From: Glaciihabitans sp. INWT7
GTDB taxonomy: Bacteria; Actinomycetota; Actinomycetes; Actinomycetales; Microbacteriaceae
DNA: 64,000 bases
Assembly: GCF_014217685.1 (NCBI RefSeq)
Contig: NZ_CP043653.1
Coordinates: 1,120,419-1,184,418 of the forward strand
Reading direction: 5' to 3'
In this document: piece by piece, positions 42,526 through 51,025 of the stretch
How positions within the stretch are numbered: position 1 is the stretch's first letter
Layout of the letters: each line of letters begins with the position of its first letter
Notes under the pieces: generated by a model
What the model saw: the letters and a program-made list of their open reading frames with translations, nothing else
Database searches by the model: none
What the model was told of the DNA's origin: nothing
Translations under genes and position numbers: made by a program

Positions 42526-43871
42526 AGGGCCGAGAGGGCGTCGTCGAGCACCTGGAGCGCCTCGTTCAGCAGCTCGGTCGAGATCGCGAGCGAGGGGAGG
42601 AAGCGGATGATGTTGCCGTAGGTCCCGGCACTCAACAGCAGCACGCCATTCTGGGCCGCGAACGCCGTGATCGCGGAGACCGCGGCCGCGTTCGGGGTGT
42701 GGGTGCCCGGCTCGACCAGTTCGATCGCGATCATCGCCCCGATGCCCCGCACGTCTCCGATCACCGGATGGCGCTTCTGCATCTCGAGCAGGGCCGGCCT
42801 GAGCACGCCCTCGATACGAGCTCCCTCGGCGAGGAGGTTCTTCGACTCGATCTCGTCGAAGACGGCGATGGCGGCCGCCGCTGCGACCGGGTTGCCGGCA
42901 AAGGTGCCGCCGAGGCCACCGGGATGTGAGGCATCCATGATGTCTGCCCGGCCGGTCACGCCGGCGATGGGAAGTCCGCCCGCGATGCCCTTGGCGCTCA
43001 ATACCATGTCGGGCACCACGCCGAAGTGTTCGATGGCGAAGTACTTGCCCGTGCGAGCCATGCCGCTCTGGATCTCGTCGGCGACGAACACGACTCTGTT
43101 GGCGGTGCACCACTCGCGAAGGGCGGCGAAGTACCCCTCGGCCGCGACCACGAAACCGCCTTCGCCCTGGATCGGCTCGACCACGAGGCAGGCGAGATCG
43201 CTGGCACCGACGGACTTCTCGAGGTACGAGATGGTGCGGGCCGCGGCATCCGCCCCACTCAGTCCGTCGTGGAACGGGTAGGAATTCGGGGCGTGGTGAA
43301 CATCGCTCGCGAAGGGCCCGAAGCCGAGTTTGTATGGCATCGCCTTGAAGGTCATCGCCATGGTGAGGTTGGTGCGGCCGTGATAGGCGTGGTCGAGCAC
43401 GGCGACGCCCGTGCGGCCGGTGAACTTGCGCGCGATCTTCACGGCATTCTCGACGGCCTCCGCGCCGGAGTTGAGCAGCACCGTCTTCTTGGCGAAATCG
43501 CCGGGCGTGTGCTCGGCCAGCAGTTCCGCCACGCGCACATAACCCTCGTACGGGGTGACGGTGAACATCACGTGGGTGAAAGCGGCGAGCTGGGCGGATG
43601 CCGCGGCCACGACCGCCGCGTCGGTGTGGCCGATCGTCATCACTCCGATGCCGGCCCCGAGGTCGATGAACTGGTTGCCGTCGACGTCCACGACGATCGC
43701 ACCGTGGGCGCGCTCGACGAAGACGGGGATGGCGGATGCGACGCCCACCGGGATCACCGCGAGGCGTCGCGCCTGCAGTGCCTGCGAACGCGGTCCCGGA
43801 ATCGCGGTGACGATGCGCCGCTCCGGCACGATTTCGGCAGAATCGAGGGTGGGGGCGAGGGTGTCGGTCAT
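42522..43871 (-). CDS. gabT: 4-aminobutyrate--2-oxoglutarate aminotransferase
   Basis: PLP enzyme converting GABA and 2-oxoglutarate into succinate semialdehyde and glutamate; 449 residues. The motif LLNSGAEAVENAVKIARKFTG (about 131-151), the acidic residue in VVFVADEIQSGMARTG, the PLP lysine in VLSAKGIAGGLPIAGVTG and LGGTFAGNPVAAAAA are all of the actinobacterial GabT type. It would complete putrescine breakdown that passes through aminobutyraldehyde and GABA. A TAGGAT box stands 6 nt before its ATG, and only 38 bp separate it from the divergent osmC start. No gabD neighbour is in the window. Confidence 0.92.
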   Translation of the reverse strand: MTDTLAPTLDSAEIVPERRIVTAIPGPRSQALQARRLAVIPVGVASAIPVFVERAHGAIVVDVDGNQFIDLGAGIGVMTIGHTDAAVVAAASAQLAAFTHVMFTVTPYEGYVRVAELLAEHTPGDFAKKTVLLNSGAEAVENAVKIARKFTGRTGVAVLDHAYHGRTNLTMAMTFKAMPYKLGFGPFASDVHHAPNSYPFHDGLSGADAAARTISYLEKSVGASDLACLVVEPIQGEGGFVVAAEGYFAALREWCTANRVVFVADEIQSGMARTGKYFAIEHFGVVPDMVLSAKGIAGGLPIAGVTGRADIMDASHPGGLGGTFAGNPVAAAAAIAVFDEIESKNLLAEGARIEGVLRPALLEMQKRHPVIGDVRGIGAMIAIELVEPGTHTPNAAAVSAITAFAAQNGVLLLSAGTYGNIIRFLPSLAISTELLNEALQVLDDALSAL

Positions 43872-43877
43872 GCGAAA

Positions 43878-43883
43878 ATCCTA
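43878..43883 (-). promoter_or_regulatory. -10 box for leaderless gabT-asparaginase transcript
   Basis: TAGGAT on the minus strand, then 6 nt, then ATG 43871. Confidence 0.65.
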
Positions 43884-43896
43884 CCGCCGGAGGGCG

Positions 43897-43902
43897 TAGC
43901 GT
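43897..43902 (+). promoter_or_regulatory. -10 box for leaderless osmC-like gene
   Basis: TAGCGT, then 7 nt, then GTG 43910. Only 13 bp from the opposite-strand box of gabT. Confidence 0.6.
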
Positions 43903-43909
43903 TCTGAGG

Positions 43910-44383
43910 GTGAACCACGAACACCACTTCGCCGTGTCCCTGCAATGGACCGGAAACCGCGGCACAGGAACAAGCGGGTACAAGGCCTACGGGCGCGATC
44001 ACGTTGTGCGGGCCGAGGGCAAGCACGAGATCAGCGGGTCGTCGGATCGGGTCTTCCACGGCGACGCCGATCGCTGGAATCCCGAAGAGATGCTCATCGC
44101 CGCCCTCAGCCAGTGTCACCTGCTCAGCTACCTCCATGTCGCGGCGAGCAACGGCGTCGTCGTGACGGACTACACGGATGCCGCGACCGGCGTCATGGAG
44201 CAGACGGCGGACGGCGGCGGGCACTTCACTTCGGTGACTCTTCGCCCGGTCGTGACGATAGCGACCGACAATGTCGAGCTCGCGCTCTCCCTGCACCACG
44301 AGGCGAGCCTCAAGTGCTTCATCGCCAGTTCGATGAACTTTCCGGTGGAACACCAGCCGCGGGTGGTGTTCCGGGCCGAATAG
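43910..44383 (+). CDS. OsmC family peroxidase-like protein
   Basis: A 157-residue OsmC/Ohr-fold protein, a family of cysteine-dependent hydroperoxide reductases. The sequence HRWNPEEMLIAALSQCHLLSYL-like stretch near residues 55-75 holds the first reactive Cys (SQCHL) and SLKCFIASSMNFPVE near residue 140 the second, both needed for organic peroxide reduction. The GTG at 43910 gives the usual length for the YhfA/OsmC subgroup. It is a single gene, divergent from gabT with a very short shared promoter region. Confidence 0.9.
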   Translation: MNHEHHFAVSLQWTGNRGTGTSGYKAYGRDHVVRAEGKHEISGSSDRVFHGDADRWNPEEMLIAALSQCHLLSYLHVAASNGVVVTDYTDAATGVMEQTADGGGHFTSVTLRPVVTIATDNVELALSLHHEASLKCFIASSMNFPVEHQPRVVFRAE

Positions 44384-44450
44384 GGCGACGGATCCGCGAC
44401 ATTCAGTGTTTGGTCAGCTTGATCACTGGGTGTGCCCCCACACTTGTCCG

Positions 44451-45428
44451 GTGAAGAAAACTCTCTCGGTGAAGAAATCCCTGTCGGTCTTGGCCATCGC
44501 CGCGCTCGCCTTCTCTCTGGCAGCCTGCAGCTCATCCACCTCGGCAGACGGTTGCACCCCGACGGCATCCGGCTCCAACTCGAGCAAGGTGAAGGTCACC
44601 GGCAAGTTCGGATCTGCGCCGACCGTCAAGTTCACCAAGGGGCTCAGCACCAAGAAGACCGAACGCTCTGTGGTGATCGACGGCAAGGGTGCCGTCGCCA
44701 AGGCGAACGGCACCGTCGAGGTCGACTACACCGCCTACGACGCCGCGTCGGGTAAGAAGATCGACGCCACAACTTACAAAAAGGGATCGACCACGTCGTT
44801 CCAGCTCAAGGACTCCAGCATCCTGCCCGGCATGATCAAGGGCCTGCAGTGTTCGCCCGCGGGCAGCCGCGTCGTCGCGGTCATCCCCCCGGCGGATGCC
44901 TTCAAGGCGGCCGGCTCGGAGGGGCTCGGCGTCAAGGGCACCGACTCGCTCGTCTTCGTCTTCGACGTCGTCAAGGTCGCCGCACCGGTGAAGGTGCTGC
45001 CGAAGGCGAACGGTGCGGTCCAGAAACCGGTCGCCGGCCTCCCGACCGTGAAGCTCGCCTCCAACGGCGAGCCGACCATCACCGTGCCGAAGGCTGACGC
45101 CCCGACCGACCTGAAGATCGCGGATCTCAAGAAGGGCACCGGCACGACGGTCAAGTCCGGGGACACGGTCACCGTCCACTACACCGGCGTCATCTGGGCG
45201 ACGGGCAAGGTTTTCGATTCCAGCTGGACCCGCGGCACGCCCGCGAGTTTCGCCACCACAGGCGTCATCCCCGGCTTCGGCAAGGCTCTCGTCGGCCAGA
45301 AGGTCGGATCGCAGGTCATCGCGGTCATCCCCCCGGCTGACGGCTACGGCAGCGGTGGGCAGTCCGCGGCGGGTATCAGCGGCACGGACACCCTCGTGTT
45401 TGTCGTGGATATCCTCGCTACCGCCTAA
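44451..45428 (+). CDS. Lipoprotein with two tandem FKBP peptidyl-prolyl isomerase domains
   Basis: A 325-residue exported lipoprotein: signal peptide with LAFSLAAC lipobox at about residues 20-27, then two FKBP-type domains. The second (about 225-322) is canonical, with VTVHYTGVIWATGKVFDSSW, VIPGFGKALVGQKVGSQV and IPPADGYG. The first (about 75-180) has VEVDYTAYDAASGKKI and IPPADAFKAAG but lacks several active-site aromatics, so it may serve as a chaperone module. I use GTG 44451; GTG 44469, which encodes a second M/V-K-K start of the signal peptide, is equally possible. Likely role is folding of exported proteins at the membrane surface. Confidence 0.9.
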   Translation: MKKTLSVKKSLSVLAIAALAFSLAACSSSTSADGCTPTASGSNSSKVKVTGKFGSAPTVKFTKGLSTKKTERSVVIDGKGAVAKANGTVEVDYTAYDAASGKKIDATTYKKGSTTSFQLKDSSILPGMIKGLQCSPAGSRVVAVIPPADAFKAAGSEGLGVKGTDSLVFVFDVVKVAAPVKVLPKANGAVQKPVAGLPTVKLASNGEPTITVPKADAPTDLKIADLKKGTGTTVKSGDTVTVHYTGVIWATGKVFDSSWTRGTPASFATTGVIPGFGKALVGQKVGSQVIAVIPPADGYGSGGQSAAGISGTDTLVFVVDILATA

Positions 45429-45453
45429 CCTCCGGCACCGCATCCGGAACGGC

Positions 45454-45459
45454 TAGCGT
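45454..45459 (+). promoter_or_regulatory. -10 box for leaderless dxr
   Basis: TAGCGT, then 6 nt, then ATG 45466; lies in a 37-bp gap behind the FKBP gene. Confidence 0.6.
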
Positions 45460-45465
45460 AGCCAC

Positions 45466-46548
45466 ATGCGTCGCGTCATCATCCTCGGTTCCACCGGCTC
45501 CATCGGAGTGCAGGCACTCGAGGTGATCGCGGCCAATCGCGACCGCTTCGAGATAGTCGGCCTCGCCGCGGGGTCCCGCCGTGACGCGGTGCATGCCCAG
45601 GCGACCACATTCGGCGTCGAACACGTCGCCCTCGGGGAGATCGAGGCCGAGCAGCTGGTGCGATCGGTCGAGGCGGATGTCGTGCTGAACGGCATCACCG
45701 GATCGGTGGGGCTCGGCCCAACCCTCGCCGCCCTCGAGGTGGGAGCGACCCTCGCGCTCGCCAACAAGGAGAGCCTGATCGTCGGTGGCGAGCTGGTGAT
45801 GGGTGCCGCAGCCCCCGGTCAGCTGGTGCCGGTTGACTCCGAGCATTCGGCGATCGCGCAGGCGCTGAGGAGCGGAACGTCCGCCGAAGTGCGTCGTCTC
45901 GTGCTCACGGCATCCGGAGGGCCGTTCCGCGGACGCACCCGCGAGTCGTTGCGGGATGTCTCGCCGCGTGAGGCGCTCGCGCACCCCACCTGGGATATGG
46001 GGCTCGTCGTCACCACCAACTCGTCGACCCTGGTCAACAAGGGTCTGGAGATCATCGAGGCTCATTACCTGTTCGATGTGCCCTACGACCGCATCGACGT
46101 GACGGTGCATCCGCAGTCCATCGTCCACTCGATGGTGGAGTTCGTCGACGGATCGACCATCGCCCAGTGTTCGCCGCCGGACATGCGGCTGCCGATCTCC
46201 CTTGGCCTCGACTGGCCGAACCGGGTTGAGGGGGTGGGGGTGCCGCTCGACTGGACGTCCGCGAGCACGTGGACCTTCGAGCCTCTCGATACCGAGGCCT
46301 TCCCGGCCGTCGATCTGGCGAAGCGGGTGGGGCGAGAGGGTGGCACCTATCCCGCCGTCTTCAACGCTGCCAACGAACAGGCGGTCCTCGCCTTCCACGC
46401 CGGGCGGATCGGCTACCTCGACATCGTCGACACCGTCACGGCGGTCGTGGACGCGCACTCGTCATCCGGTGCCCTCACCCGCGAGTCCCTCGCCGACGCC
46501 GAACTCTGGGCCCGCGCGGATGCCGACCGGCGTATCGCTCTTCGCTAA
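45466..46548 (+). CDS. dxr: 1-deoxy-D-xylulose 5-phosphate reductoisomerase
   Basis: Second step of the MEP isoprenoid pathway: DXP to 2-C-methyl-D-erythritol 4-phosphate with NADPH. The 360-residue protein begins [20 protein letters not shown] (NADPH site) and has [14 protein letters not shown] (about 100), [12 protein letters not shown] with metal-binding D and E (about 122-133), TASGGPFRG and [20 protein letters not shown]. ispG follows 3.2 kb downstream on the same strand, giving two MEP genes around the rip1 protease, a familiar actinobacterial order. Its stop overlaps the stop of the convergent small lipoprotein by 4 bp. Confidence 0.97.
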   Translation: MRRVIILGSTGSIGVQALEVIAANRDRFEIVGLAAGSRRDAVHAQATTFGVEHVALGEIEAEQLVRSVEADVVLNGITGSVGLGPTLAALEVGATLALANKESLIVGGELVMGAAAPGQLVPVDSEHSAIAQALRSGTSAEVRRLVLTASGGPFRGRTRESLRDVSPREALAHPTWDMGLVVTTNSSTLVNKGLEIIEAHYLFDVPYDRIDVTVHPQSIVHSMVEFVDGSTIAQCSPPDMRLPISLGLDWPNRVEGVGVPLDWTSASTWTFEPLDTEAFPAVDLAKRVGREGGTYPAVFNAANEQAVLAFHAGRIGYLDIVDTVTAVVDAHSSSGALTRESLADAELWARADADRRIALR

Positions 46549-46934
46549 CGGTCCTTGCCGCTGTTGCCTTTACCGGGCTTCTCGGTCTTGCCGGGTTTCT
46601 GGTCGGTCTGGGCGGCGACCGCCGCCTCCAGGTCGGCGCGCACGAGAGCCAGGGATGCCGTGATGCTGTCGAAGCGCGAACCGGTCACTTCGCCCCTGGC
46701 GCGCGCATCCGCCAGCATCGCGGTCAGCTCGTCCAGTCGCGCGAGCGCGGCGGTCGGGTCGCCGGCGGCGGATGCCGAGGTCACGGCCAGCACGGCGGAC
46801 TGCAAGCGGGACGCGACCGCAGACGCGTAGGCAGAGGCCGCAGGGGTCTGAACCGGTGCGCCGGTGCCGGCACAGCCGCTGAGCGTGATGGCGAGTACCA
46901 GAGCGCCGGTCGCCAGCGTCGTCGCACGCCTCAC
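46545..46934 (-). CDS. Small lipoprotein of unknown function
   Basis: A 129-residue exported protein with a signal peptide and lipobox ITLSGC at about residues 16-21. The mature part is mainly helical (Ala/Leu/Asp-rich, about 35-110) and ends in a charged Lys/Gly/Pro tail ([17 protein letters not shown]). No family recognised. Its GTG overlaps the stop of the upstream kinase gene (GTGA), so it was translated together with that kinase; whether it is still well expressed now that the kinase gene carries an early stop is open. Confidence 0.7.
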   Translation of the reverse strand: MRRATTLATGALVLAITLSGCAGTGAPVQTPAASAYASAVASRLQSAVLAVTSASAAGDPTAALARLDELTAMLADARARGEVTGSRFDSITASLALVRADLEAAVAAQTDQKPGKTEKPGKGNSGKDR

Positions 46935-48217
46935 GGTGCCACGCTCTGCTGCAGTTGGCGCAGGTGCTCGCCCAGGGTGCCGGCCACAACCGGGTACGCG
47001 ACACTCGATGCGCTCGGCTTCGGAGACGGTGAGGTGCCGGATGCCGCGGGGGCGGTCGAACCGGGGCGGAGCGACACGGCGAGCACTATCACCACGAGCA
47101 CGACAGCCGCAGCGGCGCCGATGAGCGCGAAACGCCGGCCCGAGCCGGAGGAGGCCGCAACCGGGTTTCCGTCTGGCCCACCAAGCACGACGGTGGGCGC
47201 AGCCTCTTCCGACGCGCCGATTACCAGTGTCGGAGCGGGGTCCTCGGGGGCGGACATCCGCTTAGTCTGCTCCCAAAGCTCGGTCGAGGGTTCGGTCGAG
47301 GTCGTGGCCTGCAGCGGCACGGTCTGCTCGAGTCCGATCTCGCGCTCGGGCACCTCCATCGTGGACAGGCGCAGAAGAGTCGAAGCGACGCTCGCCGCAT
47401 CCGGCCGGTCCGCCGGCGCACGCCGGGTCATCGCCGCGAGGAGATCGCGCCAGGAGTCGTCGAGCGTCGGGGGGATCTCGGGATCACGGGAAAGCCGCGC
47501 GACGACGGACTCGATCGCGCTGCCCGGAAAGGCCCGCCGCCCGGTCAGGCACTCGAGCAGCACCAAGCCGAGGGAGTACACGTCGCTGGCGGTCCCGACG
47601 GTTGCGCCCTCCGCCTGCTCCGGACTCAGATAGGTGGCGGTGCCGATCACGGTGCCGGTCGCCGTCATCCGTGCGTCGTCGAGCAGTCGGGCGATCCCGA
47701 AGTCGGCGAGCTTCGCGAGCGGTGCACCCGATGCGGCGGGGTCGCGGGGCAGGAGGATGTTGGCGGGCTTCACATCCCGGTGAACGACGCCCCGGCCGTG
47801 GATTTAGGAGAGGGCACCAGCGACATTGCCGCCGATGCGGGCTATCACTGTCGGGTCGGATGTGCCGTCGAGGAGCCGAGTGCGAAGGTCTACTCCGTCC
47901 ACGAACTCGAGCACGAGGTAGGCGCGCCCGTGGTCACCCACTCCACCCTCTGCAACAGCATCGAAGAGCGTCACCAGTGCCGGGGCATTCAGAGAGGCGA
48001 GCAGTTGCACCTCATCGCGCTGCCGGCGCACGTCGTCGGCATCCGCCAGCTCGCTGCGGAAGACCTTGAGTGCGACGGTGCGACCGAGTGACTCGTCCCG
48101 GGCGCGATAGACGGTGGCCATCCCCCCGACACCGACCGTCGATTCGATGCGGAACCGATCCCCGACGAGGTCGCCCGGAGCGAGCCCGGAGGGGGAGCCG
48201 TTCGAATCGGTGCTCAT
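46931..48217 (-). pseudogene. Ser/Thr protein kinase gene interrupted by an in-frame TAA
   Basis: A receptor kinase reading frame of 428 codons with a TAA at 47804-47806. Before the stop (137 residues) come the Gly loop VGVGGMATVYRA, the ATP-binding Lys VALKVF and LVLEFVDGVDL. In the same frame after it come IHGRGVVHRDVKPANILL, DFGIARLL, TYLSPEQAEG, one membrane helix (FALIGAAAAVVLVVIVLAVSL) and a short outside tail. In intact homologues the stop position is usually an aromatic residue before I-H, so one base change of TAC or TAT explains it. Neither fragment can be an active kinase. A CAGAAT box 6 nt before ATG 48217 supports this start. A sequencing error or readthrough are the alternatives. 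Confidence 0.85.
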
Positions 48218-48223
48218 CACCCC

Positions 48224-48229
48224 ATTCTG
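48224..48229 (-). promoter_or_regulatory. -10-like box for interrupted kinase gene
   Basis: CAGAAT on the minus strand, 6 nt before ATG 48217. Confidence 0.4.
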
Positions 48230-48281
48230 CGTCATAGGGAATCCCCGGCAGCCCCACCGACGACCTCCAGCCTCGGGCGGA

Positions 48282-48287
48282 TACGCT
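48282..48287 (+). promoter_or_regulatory. -10 box for leaderless site-2 protease gene
   Basis: TACGCT, then 7 nt, then GTG 48295. Confidence 0.5.
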
Positions 48288-48294
48288 GTGCAGC

Positions 48295-49671
48295 GTGGAA
48301 ACCGTCCTGCTATACATCCTCGGCATCGTCGTGGTCGTGATCGGCATCGCCCTGTCGATCGGTCTCCACGAGATCGGCCACCTCGTGCCGGCCAAGCTCT
48401 TCGGAGTGAAGGTCGCCCAGTACATGATCGGGTTCGGGCCGACGATCTTCTCCCGCAAGAAGGGGGAGACCGAATACGGGGTCAAGGCGATCCCGCTCGG
48501 CGGTTACATTTCCATGGCGGGGATGTATCCGCCGGCGAAGAAGGGCGGTCGTCCCCGCACCTCCGGCACCGACGCGTCGTTCCTCGAGGAGGAGTACGAG
48601 GCCTCCGGCCGCACCTCCAGCACCGGCTTCTTCCAGACTCTCGTGCAGGATGCCCGCACCGCGAGCGCCGACACCATCACCGTCGGCGACGAGGATCGCG
48701 TCTTCTACAAGCTCCCGATCTACAAGCGGGTGATCATCATGCTCGGCGGACCGTTCATGAACCTCGTGATCGCGGTAGTGCTGTTCGCCGTCGTGCTGAG
48801 TGGCTTCGGCACCCAGCAGCTCGCCGTGGGAAGCGTCTCCGCCTGTGTGCTTCCGGCGTCCAGCACCGCCGACAGCTGCTCCCCGAGCGATCCGGAGGCA
48901 CCCGGATCGGCGGCCGGCCTCAAGCCGGGCGACCAGATCATCCGGATCGCCTCGATCGACTACCCGACCTGGGACCAGGTGACCGGAGTCATCCGCACCT
49001 CCGCGGGAAAAAACGTCGACATCACCGTGAATCGTGCCGGGCAGACCCGGGTTCTCACTGCCGTGCCGCTCCTCACCGTGCGGAACGTGCTGACCACCAG
49101 GGGCGCGGTCGTGAAGGATGCGAACGGCAAGGCCGTCACAGAGAAGGTCGGCTTTCTCGGCATCGGGCCGGATGTCGTGCTCGCCCGCCAGCCGCTCAGT
49201 CGCGTGCTGCCGACCCTCGGCACCAATATCGGCGCCGATGTACACCTGATCCTCAACCTCCCGCAGCGTCTGGTTGATGTGGCGAAGGCCGCCTTCGGCA
49301 CAGAGGCCCGGGACCCAAACGGCCCGGTGAGCGTCGTCGGCGTCGGTCGGATCGCCGGTGAGGTCACCGCGACGCAGACCTCCCCGTTCGCCGAGCGCTT
49401 CTCGTTCCTGCTGGGCCTGATCGCCTCGCTCAACGTCGCGCTGCTGGTCTTCAACCTGGTTCCCCTGCTCCCGCTCGACGGCGGACACGTGGCGGGAGCA
49501 CTGTGGGAGGGAATTCGCCGCGCCTTCGCGAAGCTCTTCAAGCGACCCGATCCGGGGCCTGTCGACATCGCCAAGATGGTGCCTGTCACCTTCGCCGTCG
49601 TGCTGGTGCTCGGCGCGATGAGCGTGTTGCTGATCTACGCCGACATCGTCAAACCGATCGCGCTGCAGTAG
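48295..49671 (+). CDS. Site-2 intramembrane metalloprotease (RseP/Rip1 family)
   Basis: A 458-residue zinc protease that cuts membrane-bound substrates such as anti-sigma factors within the membrane. The first helix carries HEIGH (about residues 25-29), the carboxy-terminal helix [17 protein letters not shown] has the third ligand Asp, and one PDZ domain lies between (about 195-275, ending in the LGIGPDVV region). The insert after [14 protein letters not shown] is Gly/Lys/Thr-rich and charged, longer than in E. coli RseP. Placed between dxr and ispG as in mycobacteria. GTG 48295 is chosen for the 7-nt spacing to a TACGCT box and the typical amino end. Confidence 0.94.
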   Translation: METVLLYILGIVVVVIGIALSIGLHEIGHLVPAKLFGVKVAQYMIGFGPTIFSRKKGETEYGVKAIPLGGYISMAGMYPPAKKGGRPRTSGTDASFLEEEYEASGRTSSTGFFQTLVQDARTASADTITVGDEDRVFYKLPIYKRVIIMLGGPFMNLVIAVVLFAVVLSGFGTQQLAVGSVSACVLPASSTADSCSPSDPEAPGSAAGLKPGDQIIRIASIDYPTWDQVTGVIRTSAGKNVDITVNRAGQTRVLTAVPLLTVRNVLTTRGAVVKDANGKAVTEKVGFLGIGPDVVLARQPLSRVLPTLGTNIGADVHLILNLPQRLVDVAKAAFGTEARDPNGPVSVVGVGRIAGEVTATQTSPFAERFSFLLGLIASLNVALLVFNLVPLLPLDGGHVAGALWEGIRRAFAKLFKRPDPGPVDIAKMVPVTFAVVLVLGAMSVLLIYADIVKPIALQ

Positions 49672-49702
49672 AGGCATTCAGAAGTCGCTCACGCGGCTCG
49701 CG

Positions 49703-49708
49703 TACAAT
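49703..49708 (+). promoter_or_regulatory. -10 box for leaderless ispG
   Basis: TACAAT, then 7 nt, then GTG 49716. Confidence 0.6.
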
Positions 49709-49715
49709 TCTCGGC

Positions 49716-50864
49716 GTGCCAGCAATCAACTTGGGTATGCCCCTCGCCCCTCCCGTATTGGCCCCGCGTCGCAAGACCCGCCAGATCTCCGTCGGCAAGG
49801 TGAAAGTCGGCGGTGACGCGCAGGTGAGCGTGCAGTCGATGACCACCACGCAGACCACCAACATCAACGCCACTCTCCAGCAGATCGCCGAGCTCACCGC
49901 GACCGGATGCGACATCGTGCGAGTCGCGGTGCCCCACCAGGACGACGCGGATGTGCTGCACATCATCGCCAGCAAGAGCCAGATCCCGGTCATCGCCGAC
50001 ATCCACTTCCAGCCTCGCTACGTCTTCACCGCCATCGACGCCGGGGTCGGCGCCGTTCGGGTGAACCCCGGCAACATCCGCAAGTTCGACGACCAGGTCG
50101 GCAAGATCGCGGCGGCAGCCAAGGCGGCCGGGGTGAGCATCCGCATCGGGGTGAACGCGGGTTCGCTCGAGCCGAGCATCCTGCAGAAGTATGGCAAGGC
50201 CACCCCGGAGGCGCTCGTGGAGAGCGCGGTCTGGGAGGCGTCGCTGTTCGAGGAGCACGACTTCCACGACTTCAAGATCTCCGTCAAGCACAACGACCCC
50301 GTGGTCATGGTGAAGGCCTACCGACTGCTCGCCGAGCGCGGCGACTGGCCGCTCCACCTCGGTGTGACCGAGGCCGGCCCGGAATTCCAGGGCACGATCA
50401 AGTCGGCTACCGCCTTCGGCATCCTTCTCGGGGAGGGAATCGGCGACACCATCCGCGTCTCGCTTTCGGCTCCTCCGGTCACGGAGATCAAGGTCGGCCT
50501 GCAGATCCTGCAGTCGCTCAACCTGCGCGAGCGCAAGCTCGAGATCGTCTCCTGCCCGAGCTGTGGACGCGCCCAGGTGGATGTCTACCAGCTCGCCAAT
50601 GACGTGACGGCCGGCCTCGAGAAGATGACGGTGCCCCTCCGCGTTGCGGTGATGGGCTGCGTCGTGAACGGACCAGGAGAGGCCCGCGAGGCCGACCTCG
50701 GCGTCGCGAGCGGCAACGGTCGCGGCCAGATCTTCGTCAAGGGCGAGGTCATCAAGACGGTGCCGGAGGCGGAGATCGTGCAGACGCTCATCGAGGAGGC
50801 CAATCGCCTCGCGGCCGAGATGCCTCCCGGGTCCGTCGGATCGCCCGAGGTAGTCACCGTCTGA
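49716..50864 (+). CDS. ispG: 4-hydroxy-3-methylbut-2-enyl diphosphate synthase (flavodoxin)
   Basis: Iron-sulfur enzyme of the MEP pathway that reduces methylerythritol cyclodiphosphate to HMBPP. The 382-residue protein starts at GTG 49716 ([12 protein letters not shown]), which agrees with related proteins and with the promoter box. Features: [45 protein letters not shown], and the cluster ligands in SCPSCGRAQ and [16 protein letters not shown], followed by E in the last motif. The frame is open upstream only inside rip1. Followed by a strong hairpin, so it likely ends the transcript. Confidence 0.97.
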   Translation: MPAINLGMPLAPPVLAPRRKTRQISVGKVKVGGDAQVSVQSMTTTQTTNINATLQQIAELTATGCDIVRVAVPHQDDADVLHIIASKSQIPVIADIHFQPRYVFTAIDAGVGAVRVNPGNIRKFDDQVGKIAAAAKAAGVSIRIGVNAGSLEPSILQKYGKATPEALVESAVWEASLFEEHDFHDFKISVKHNDPVVMVKAYRLLAERGDWPLHLGVTEAGPEFQGTIKSATAFGILLGEGIGDTIRVSLSAPPVTEIKVGLQILQSLNLRERKLEIVSCPSCGRAQVDVYQLANDVTAGLEKMTVPLRVAVMGCVVNGPGEAREADLGVASGNGRGQIFVKGEVIKTVPEAEIVQTLIEEANRLAAEMPPGSVGSPEVVTV

Positions 50865-50909
50865 GTTTCGCGCCGCTCAGGGGCATGGCCTCAGAGCGCG
50901 GTGGTGGAC

Positions 50910-50936
50910 GTGGACCCCGTTCGGGTTGGGGTCCAC
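50910..50936 (+). terminator. Strong 9-bp hairpin after ispG
   Basis: GTGGACCCC (50910-50918), loop of 9 nt, GGGGTCCAC (50928-50936), perfect stem. No T tract follows, as is common for actinobacterial terminators. It lies in the 161-bp gap between ispG and proS. Confidence 0.6.
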
Positions 50937-51013
50937 CTCCAGAAGAGTCATCCGGAATGGACGCCCCCGCGGATTGGTCCGTGGTCGAAATATTTCGTCG
51001 CGGGCGCGGCGGC

Positions 51014-51019
51014 TAAAGT
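51014..51019 (+). promoter_or_regulatory. -10 box for leaderless proS
   Basis: TAAAGT, then 6 nt, then GTG 51026, in the AT-richer end of the ispG-proS gap. Confidence 0.6.
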
Positions 51020-51025
51020 GTCCAC

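Noticed and set aside
46931-47773. Carboxy-terminal kinase fragment as an independent gene starting at GTG 47773
   Set aside because: It would begin inside the catalytic loop (after H-R-D) and shares frame with the upstream fragment, so one broken gene is the simpler reading.
50865-51025. T-box riboswitch ahead of proS
   Set aside because: The gap holds a simple 9-bp terminator-type hairpin and a -10 box 6 nt from the proS start, leaving no transcribed leader to hold a T-box.
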